DNA of 54,527 nucleotides, taken from positions 1 through 54,527 of the forward strand of contig JYIN01000009.1 of NCBI GenBank assembly GCA_002007405.1, in the 5' to 3' direction. The position numbers and the translations under genes were made by a program. This DNA comes from Gammaproteobacteria bacterium Gsub (GTDB taxonomy: Bacteria; Pseudomonadota; Gammaproteobacteria; PS1; Pseudothioglobaceae). Under the pieces are notes generated by a model. That model ran no database searches and was not told where the DNA came from. It worked only from the letters and a program-made list of their open reading frames with translations. Shown here in pieces: positions 48,331-54,527 of this stretch (positions within the stretch are counted from its first letter, which is position 1; each line of letters begins with the position of its first letter).

Positions 48331-50979
48331 ATGGTAGACAAAGACAACGACCCTTTAGAGACGCAAGAATGGCTTGAAGCCTTTAAATCTGTTGCCAAAT
48401 TTGAGGGCAAAGACCGGGCAAAATTTCTGCTCAATCAACTGATGGATATGGCACATAACGAAGGTATGGATTTGCCAACAGGGGTTAATACCGCCTATCT
48501 TAATTCAATTTCCAAAGACCGAGAGACCCCCACAGATATCAATACTGATATTGAGGAGCGCATAACTGCTATTATTCGCTGGAATGCTATGGTAATGGTG
48601 GTTAAAGCCAATCAGCTACCTTATGATTTAGGCGGGCATATCGCCTCTTTTGCTTCAAGTGCGGTTTTATATGAAGTGGGGTTTAACCATTTCTATCGCG
48701 GACCTGATGCCGAACAAGGTGCGGATTTGATTTTTTTTCAAGGACACATCTCACCGGGCATTTATTCTCGGGCATTTGTTGAAGGGCGTATTAGTGAGAC
48801 ACAAATGCTCAATTTTCGCCAAGAGGCAGGTAAAAAAGGCTTGAGCTCATATCCACACCCATGGCTGATGCCAGATTTTTGGCAATTCCCAACAGTATCA
48901 ATGGGCTTGGGGGCAATTATGGCAATTTATCAAGCACGGTTTATGAAGTATTTACATCATCGCGAAATCAAACAAACCGATAAACGAACGGTTTGGGCAT
49001 ATTTAGGCGACGGCGAAATGGACGAGCCAGAATCACTTGGTGCAATCTCAACCGCAGGGCGTGAAAAATTAGATAACCTGATTTTTGTTATTAATTGCAA
49101 TCTTCAGCGTCTTGATGGTCCGGTGCGTGGCAATGGCAAAATTATCCAAGAATTGGAAGGTATGTTTCGCGGTGCTGGTTGGAATGTGATTAAGGTTATT
49201 TGGGGTGGCAAGTGGGACGAATTGCTTGCCAAAGATGATTCTGGCTTACTTAGAAAGCGTATGGAAGAGGTAGTTGATGGTGAATATCAAGCCTATAAAG
49301 CCAAAGACGGCGCTTATGTTCGTGAGCATTTTTTTGCTAAATATCCCGAATTATTAGCAATGGTTGAGGACATGAGTGACGATGAAATTTATCGCTTAAA
49401 CCGTGGTGGGCACGACCCTTACAAAATTTTTCAGGCCTACCATGCTGCCAAAGAATGCACGAATAAACCCAGTGTTATTCTGGCTAAAACCGTTAAAGGC
49501 TACGGTATGGGTGAGGCAGGTGAAGGTCAAAACACCACGCATTCACAAAAAAAACTAGCACTTGACCAAGTCAAGCGTTTTGCTAAGCGTTTTGATGTGC
49601 CAGTAACTGACAAAGATGTGCAAGCGCTCAATTTTTATAAGCCCGCTACTGATAGCGAAGAAATGCGCTACATAAAAACACAACGCCAAAAACTCGGTGG
49701 TTCTGTACCCGCACGCAAATTTGAATTAGAAATATTAAAAACCCCAGATCTCAGTGTATTTGATACCCTGTTACAATCCAGCGGTAAGCGTGAATCATCA
49801 ACCACTATGGCGCTTAATCGGGTGATGAGCCTACTGGTTCGCGATAAACAACTTGGCAGTAGAATTGTGCCTATTATTCCAGATGAAGCCCGCACTTTTG
49901 GGATGGAAGGCTTGTTTCGACAGTTAGGAATTTATTCGGCTTCAGGGCAACTTTATCAACCTGAAGATTCTGACAAAGTTATGTGGTATAAGGAAGATAA
50001 AAAAGGTCAAGTTTTGCAAGAAGGCATCAATGAAGCTGGTGCAATCTCTGATTGGATTGCAGCAGCAACCTCTTATGCAACACACAATCATGCGATGATT
50101 CCCTTCTATATTTATTATTCCAAATTTGGCTTCCAACGGGTTGGCGACTTAGCTTGGGCAGCAGGCGATATGCAAGCCAGAGGTTTTTTAATTGGTGGCA
50201 CCGCAGGGCGAACCACCTTAAATGGTGAAGGTTTGCAGCACCAAGACGGGGATTCACATCTCATTGCCAATACCATTCCAAATTGTGTCTCTTATGACCC
50301 AACTTATGCTTACGAACTAGCAGTGATTATTCGTAGCGGGTTGCACCGCATGTATGAAAAGCATGAAAATATTTTCTACTATATCACCACTATGAACGAG
50401 TTATATACCCACCCGAAAATGCCAGAAGGCGCAGAACAAGGTATTATTAAAGGGCTTTATCTACTCCAAGAAGTAGGCTCGGGCGATAGACAAGTAACGC
50501 TTATGGGCTGTGGCACTATTTTACGAGAGGTTGAAAAAGCAGCAAGGATATTGGCGGATGATTGGGGTATAAAATCCAATGTTTGGTCGGTTACCAGTTT
50601 TAATGAGATTACTCGTGAAGCGCAAGCACTTGATAGAGAAAATCGGCTTACAACGAGAGCGCCAAAACTGCCTTATATTACCCAATGTTTAGCAAATACA
50701 AAAGGTCCTGTTATTGCCAGCACTGATTATATGCGTAACTATGCTGAGCAAGTACGCAAATATATTCCCCAGCGTTACGAAGTATTAGGCACAGATGGAT
50801 TTGGTCGTTCTGATTCCCGTGAGGCACTGCGAGATTTTTTTGAAGTAGATGCCAATTATATTACCTTAAGTGCGCTAAAGGCTTTAGTTGATGAAGGTGA
50901 AATGAAAGCAACAGTGGTTGCACAAGCCATTAAAAAATACGGTATAAATACCAATAAACCTAACCCGATGACAATATAA
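48331..50979 (+). CDS. aceE: Pyruvate dehydrogenase E1 component, homodimeric type
   Basis: Decarboxylates pyruvate and passes the acetyl group to E2. I chose the ATG at 48331 (MVDKDNDPLETQEWLEAFKS), which gives 882 residues, close to E. coli AceE (887). The thiamine diphosphate motif is AYLGDGEMDEPESLGAI to INCNLQRLDGPVRGN, and the activation-loop region is HGMGEAGEGQNTTHSQKKL-like (KGYGMGEAGEGQNTTHSQKK). The E2 and E3 genes (aceF, lpd), which usually follow, are not here; a HopJ-family gene follows after 21 bp. Confidence 0.97.
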   Translation: MVDKDNDPLETQEWLEAFKSVAKFEGKDRAKFLLNQLMDMAHNEGMDLPTGVNTAYLNSISKDRETPTDINTDIEERITAIIRWNAMVMVVKANQLPYDLGGHIASFASSAVLYEVGFNHFYRGPDAEQGADLIFFQGHISPGIYSRAFVEGRISETQMLNFRQEAGKKGLSSYPHPWLMPDFWQFPTVSMGLGAIMAIYQARFMKYLHHREIKQTDKRTVWAYLGDGEMDEPESLGAISTAGREKLDNLIFVINCNLQRLDGPVRGNGKIIQELEGMFRGAGWNVIKVIWGGKWDELLAKDDSGLLRKRMEEVVDGEYQAYKAKDGAYVREHFFAKYPELLAMVEDMSDDEIYRLNRGGHDPYKIFQAYHAAKECTNKPSVILAKTVKGYGMGEAGEGQNTTHSQKKLALDQVKRFAKRFDVPVTDKDVQALNFYKPATDSEEMRYIKTQRQKLGGSVPARKFELEILKTPDLSVFDTLLQSSGKRESSTTMALNRVMSLLVRDKQLGSRIVPIIPDEARTFGMEGLFRQLGIYSASGQLYQPEDSDKVMWYKEDKKGQVLQEGINEAGAISDWIAAATSYATHNHAMIPFYIYYSKFGFQRVGDLAWAAGDMQARGFLIGGTAGRTTLNGEGLQHQDGDSHLIANTIPNCVSYDPTYAYELAVIIRSGLHRMYEKHENIFYYITTMNELYTHPKMPEGAEQGIIKGLYLLQEVGSGDRQVTLMGCGTILREVEKAARILADDWGIKSNVWSVTSFNEITREAQALDRENRLTTRAPKLPYITQCLANTKGPVIASTDYMRNYAEQVRKYIPQRYEVLGTDGFGRSDSREALRDFFEVDANYITLSALKALVDEGEMKATVVAQAIKKYGINTNKPNPMTI

Positions 50980-51000
50980 CACAATTAGAGAGGACAGGAA

Positions 51001-51339
51001 ATGACACAAGAAGAGTATTTAGAAGCGCTTAGGTCAGGTGCAAAAATGCAATTTGAAGATTTGATTACCCTCATTGGTAGAGATTATGACTATACGCCAG
51101 CATCATTTACCAATGGCGATTTAGAAAACAGTAGCGATGAAAACCAAGACAGTGCCAAGATTTTTTGCTTTGCTGCCATCCATCAACTCACCCAGTTAGA
51201 AACGCTACATTGTTTTGGACAACATTATCAAACTGTACTCAACACCCCCAATGATAATAATCATCAAAATATTCGCAACTTTATTATCTATGGCTGGACT
51301 GGATTAAAATTTAATTCCCCAGTATTAAAGCCTAAATAA
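51001..51339 (+). CDS. HopJ type III effector family protein
   Basis: A 112-residue protein matching the small HopJ family: FEDLITLIGRDYDYTPASF, the conserved FTNGDLENSSDENQDSAKIF, abbreviated to FTNGD, and the C-terminal HQNIRNFIIYGWTGLKF. The family was named after a Pseudomonas effector, but it is widespread in free-living gammaproteobacteria and most members are probably housekeeping proteins. A strong GAGGACAGGA ribosome-binding site and the 21-bp spacing suggest co-expression with aceE. No type III secretion gene is visible. Confidence 0.88.
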   Translation: MTQEEYLEALRSGAKMQFEDLITLIGRDYDYTPASFTNGDLENSSDENQDSAKIFCFAAIHQLTQLETLHCFGQHYQTVLNTPNDNNHQNIRNFIIYGWTGLKFNSPVLKPK

Positions 51340-51508
51340 CACCAAATTCTAAGGTTTATGTTGTGCTGATTCAAGTGGATTTTAAGGACGCTAAACTGGC
51401 AACAAATCTTGCTCTTTGCCTGTTGTAGAATTATCTAAATGGGTCTAACTAAACTTAAGTTAAATTCCCAAAAATAAAAAAAAACATTTTGTCATTTTTT
51501 TTTCTGTG

Positions 51509-51514
51509 TATAAT
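51509..51514 (+). promoter_or_regulatory. Likely -10 box of the surface lipoprotein gene
   Basis: TATAAT 31 bp before the lipoprotein ATG; a TTGTCA at 51489-51494 is only 14 bp away, so the -35 is uncertain. The gap 51340-51508 is otherwise AT-rich and featureless. Confidence 0.5.
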
Positions 51515-51545
51515 CGGAAATTTTGGGCTTTAATGGTAAAAAAAC

Positions 51546-54527
51546 ATGAAAAATATGGGAAAACTATCCAAGATATTCTCAGCTAGTCTAATCATTCTAA
51601 CACTCGCTGCTTGTAACTCAGGGTCAAATGGAGGGGCACCTAGGGTAGAGGGTCTTGCCAAACTCGGCAATCTTGCTGGGGCGCAGGTGCAGATTTTCGA
51701 ACGAAAGGCAGGCGCCACCTACACACTCCTATTTACCGAGACCACCAGCGGCACGGCGACAGACTCATTACCCAATATTGGCAGATTCCCAACCCATGCA
51801 GAAGAATTAGACAGTGATCTTTTTTATCTTTATCAAGTTACTGGTGGTATTGATTTTGATGCCGATGATGATGGCATCAAAAATGCAACACCCACTACCA
51901 ACAACGGCACCATCAGCGCTTTTGTGCAAGGCAGCACAGTCCAAGCCGCAGGTAATAGTTTTATCATCAGCCATGTCAGTGAAATCGCCTATGAGCTGAT
52001 GGAAGTAGAATTAGATTCCGACCTAACGCCAACCGCACTTGCTGAGCTAATCAACACCACAGCAAGACAAGTGGTTATGGATATTAACGCAGATGGTGAT
52101 ATTAACGGCTTAGACACTGTGCTATTTGACCCAGCAAATACAAGCCACACAGTCAGTTTGCAGGCAGATTATGCAAATACTCAAACCGCAACAACCAACA
52201 TACACAACGGCAATCTCGCCATATCTAAGCCCGTGATTACAGCGCTACCTACAACCCAAACAGTGGTTGTGGATAACCCAATTATCCCAATAACAATCAC
52301 CTTTTCTGTTGGCGGTGCAGTGCCGGCAGGTAATTATTCAATTAGCCCAGCGATTGCAAACGGCTTGGCATTTAGCACCGCAACTGGTGCCATCTCAGGC
52401 ACTGCTCCAACTGCTACTGGCATGCTTATCTACACCATCACTGCCAGTAATAACACAGGCATCGGCACAACCACTGCAAGTATTGATGTTGTTGCTAATA
52501 CTGCCCCAGTTGCCAATGCAGGTGAAGATCGCGGTGTTGCTGCAAATACAACCGTTACCCTTGATGCTTCAAGCAGTAGTGATGATGTTGTCATCACCAG
52601 TTATCAATGGAGGCAAACCTCAGGTACAACAACTGTGACCCTAAGCAGCACACAAACTGCCCAAACCTCATTTGAAGCAAACGCAGAGGGTGAGACTCTA
52701 GTTTTCGAAGTTGAAGTTACTGATAGCAACGGTGCTACTGATACCGATACCGTTGTTGTTGTTGTTTTTTCTACTGGAGTGGGGACTCCCAATGTTGTTG
52801 CTAACCCTATGAGACAAAGAGTGTTTGTAAATGACCCTATTGAGCCTATAACACTCATTTTTAGTGGTGGTATATCCAGTTATAGGATTGAGCCAGACAT
52901 TACCAATATTGGTTTATCATTTAGCCCGACGACAGGCGATGCTGGCACTATAGAAAGTGGCGAAATCTCAGGCACCCCAAATACTCTTGGCAGCTTTGAC
53001 TATACCATCACTGCTACTAATGCCAGTGGCGCAGGTACTACAACAGTTGGTATTAGTGTTGAGCCTGAATTTGTGGCTACCACGACGATTACCACCAATG
53101 CCAATAATGCTCGCTCAGTATTCGCCATTGACCTTGATGGGGACGGTGATAACGATGTGTTGTCAGCCTCAGCTGGTGATAATAAGATTGCTTGGTATGA
53201 AAATGACGGCAGTGGTAACTTTAACGCCGGCACCACGATTACCACAGATGCTGATGAAGCTGCCTCAGTATTTGCTATTGACCTTGACGGGGATGGTGAT
53301 AACGACATCCTCTCAGCTTCGGGAAATGATGATAGGATTATCTGGTATGAAAATAATGGTGGTGGCAACTTCGGTTTTGGTGCTATTGTTACTAACGATG
53401 CTGATGGTGCTCAATCAGTATTTGCTATTGATCTTGATGGAGATGGGGACAACGATATCCTCTCAGCCTCAGCTGGTGATAATAAAATTGCTTGGTATGA
53501 AAACGATGGTTTGGGTACCTTAACTAGCACTACGATTACCACCAATGCTAATATCGCCAGCTCAGTGTTTGCCATTGACCTAGATAATGATGGGGATAAT
53601 GATGTCCTCTCAGCCTCAGCTGGTGATAATAAGATTGCTTGGTATGAAAATAATGGCAGTGGTGGATTTAGTGCTGGTACTACGATTTCTACTGATGCTA
53701 ATGGTGCCAGCTCAGTTTTTGCCATTGACCTTGATAGTGATGGGGATAATGACATTCTCTCAGCTTCACAAAATGATAATAAAATTGCTTGGTATGCAAA
53801 TGATGGCAGTGGTGGATTTGTAGCAAGTAGTGCCATTACCACTAGTGCTAATAGTGCTATCTCAGTTTTTGCTATTGACCTTGACGGGGATGGTGATAAT
53901 GATGTCCTATCAGCCTCAAGAACTGACAATAAAATTGCTTGGTATATCAACAATAATATTACCAATGATATAATCACCCCGCCCAGCATTGCGCTACCAG
54001 CAAGTGCAACAGATACATCAGGCAACTTAGTTGCGATTGCCCAATCAACCCCAATAACCCCAGATAATACTGGCGGCTATATTGATAGTTGGAGTATCAG
54101 CCCAGTTTTAAATAGAAATGAAGGCTTGCCTGCATTCAATACCCGTAGCGGTGCTTTGTATGGTTTTTACACTCCCGGCACTGGCACTGCCACAACCTAC
54201 ACCATCACTGCTACCAATGCTGGTGGCACCGCTACCCTAACTGTTAATATTCTCCCGCCTGCATCTAACCAACCCCCCACTGCCAACGCTGGAGATGACC
54301 AAAGCGTTGCCGCTGATGCAACTGTTACCTTAGATGCCACAGGTAGCACCGACTCCGATGGCACAATTCAAAGTTATGAGTGGAGCCAAACCCAAGGCAC
54401 GAATAATGTTACCTTATCAGCAACAAACACTGCCCAAGTTAGCTTTAACGCTGCTGATGCCAATAATACAGCCACTGCAACCCTAACCTTCCAAGTTATC
54501 GTTACCGATGATGATGGTGCCACAGAC
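51546..54527 (+). CDS. Large surface lipoprotein with PKD/Ig-like domains and FG-GAP/VCBS-like repeats (3' end outside window)
   Basis: Open for 994 codons to the window edge without a stop. The N-terminus is a lipoprotein signal with lipobox LTLAAC, Cys23. Then come a region with DINADGDING (calcium-loop-like), putative Ig (He_PIG) segments (TATGAISGTAPTATG), a PKD-like domain at about 320-405 (PVANAGEDRGVAANTTVTLD), another Ig segment, six tandem repeats of 49-50 residues at about 512-806, a further Ig segment, and a second PKD-like domain (PPTANAGDDQSVAADATVTL). Each repeat has DLDGDGDND and KIAWYENDG, a calcium-binding FG-GAP/VCBS unit. Likely exposed on the cell surface and used in adhesion or carbohydrate contact; the ligand is unknown. 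The composition (Thr, Ala, Asn, Asp) differs from its neighbours. Confidence 0.93.
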   Translation, partial: MKNMGKLSKIFSASLIILTLAACNSGSNGGAPRVEGLAKLGNLAGAQVQIFERKAGATYTLLFTETTSGTATDSLPNIGRFPTHAEELDSDLFYLYQVTGGIDFDADDDGIKNATPTTNNGTISAFVQGSTVQAAGNSFIISHVSEIAYELMEVELDSDLTPTALAELINTTARQVVMDINADGDINGLDTVLFDPANTSHTVSLQADYANTQTATTNIHNGNLAISKPVITALPTTQTVVVDNPIIPITITFSVGGAVPAGNYSISPAIANGLAFSTATGAISGTAPTATGMLIYTITASNNTGIGTTTASIDVVANTAPVANAGEDRGVAANTTVTLDASSSSDDVVITSYQWRQTSGTTTVTLSSTQTAQTSFEANAEGETLVFEVEVTDSNGATDTDTVVVVVFSTGVGTPNVVANPMRQRVFVNDPIEPITLIFSGGISSYRIEPDITNIGLSFSPTTGDAGTIESGEISGTPNTLGSFDYTITATNASGAGTTTVGISVEPEFVATTTITTNANNARSVFAIDLDGDGDNDVLSASAGDNKIAWYENDGSGNFNAGTTITTDADEAASVFAIDLDGDGDNDILSASGNDDRIIWYENNGGGNFGFGAIVTNDADGAQSVFAIDLDGDGDNDILSASAGDNKIAWYENDGLGTLTSTTITTNANIASSVFAIDLDNDGDNDVLSASAGDNKIAWYENNGSGGFSAGTTISTDANGASSVFAIDLDSDGDNDILSASQNDNKIAWYANDGSGGFVASSAITTSANSAISVFAIDLDGDGDNDVLSASRTDNKIAWYINNNITNDIITPPSIALPASATDTSGNLVAIAQSTPITPDNTGGYIDSWSISPVLNRNEGLPAFNTRSGALYGFYTPGTGTATTYTITATNAGGTATLTVNILPPASNQPPTANAGDDQSVAADATVTLDATGSTDSDGTIQSYEWSQTQGTNNVTLSATNTAQVSFNAADANNTATATLTFQVIVTDDDGATD
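53080..53965 (+). repeat. Six tandem ~150-bp repeats coding FG-GAP/VCBS-like units
   Basis: The string coding FAIDLD recurs with its ATT codon at 53127, 53277, 53427, 53574, 53724 and 53874, a period of 150 bp with one 147-bp step, all in frame. The copies are close in DNA sequence, which points to recent duplication or recombination between units. Confidence 0.95.

Noticed and set aside
52309..53823. Several open frames on both strands inside the lipoprotein gene
   Set aside because: They are shadows of the repetitive lipoprotein frame and repeat with its 150-bp period.

Overview
The window is an AT-rich chromosomal segment of a gammaproteobacterium. The gene set (an isc operon with cysE in front, AcnB, homodimeric-type AceE, RseC, PurB, a MoxR/Bat cluster, SulP transport and small periplasmic sulfur- and heme-related proteins) fits a small-genome sulfur-oxidising lineage such as the SUP05/Thioglobus and bathymodiolin-symbiont group. 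That placement is an inference from gene content and base composition, not a database result.

Positions 1-5300 hold a complete type II-C CRISPR-Cas locus except that the array runs off the left edge. The order is array (read rightward), then cas2, cas1 and cas9 (read leftward), then tracrRNA (read rightward). Each 36-bp repeat ends in an extended -10 promoter, as in Neisseria type II-C arrays. The most striking signal lies between cas9 and tracrRNA. A lone degenerate repeat (5087-5111) stands about 75 nt before the tracrRNA anti-repeat and can pair with it in cis. The bases directly before this repeat match, as a 10-11 nt PAM-proximal seed, the edge of the -35 box of the predicted cas9 promoter. 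This is the architecture of a natural single-guide RNA that would make Cas9 repress its own promoter, like tracr-L of Streptococcus pyogenes, here in a type II-C system.

Positions 5416-12150 carry murD (minus), then yccA-like, rppH, and a threonine/cysteine group hom-thrC-hypothetical-cysM (plus), followed by a decayed gene. Positions 12152-18729 are a leftward MoxR-DUF58-DUF4381-BatA-BatB-BatC-BatD operon, with hemJ and a broken DNA methyltransferase upstream. Positions 19867-23810 hold an M48 protease, a small cytochrome c, rsgA, and a secreted rhodanese/metallo-beta-lactamase fusion with an altered metal site. After a 620-bp non-coding stretch come lysC, ilvE, a CHCC zinc-finger protein, aroK and a TolC-like protein.

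Positions 29042-35223 are the iron-sulfur operon cysE, iscR, iscS, iscU, iscA, hscB, hscA, fdx, with an IscR-like operator in the iscR promoter. fabD follows and appears to start at a non-canonical ATA or ATT codon. Then acnB (minus), purB, rpsP with a long low-complexity tail, rimM without an ATG, a SulP transporter, truA, a phosphohexomutase, rseC, a membrane glycosyltransferase with TPRs, aceE with a HopJ-family gene, and the first 994 codons of a large surface lipoprotein with six FG-GAP/VCBS-like repeats. No rRNA or tRNA gene was seen. Short IS-end-like motifs recur in four intergenic gaps, but no intact transposase is present.
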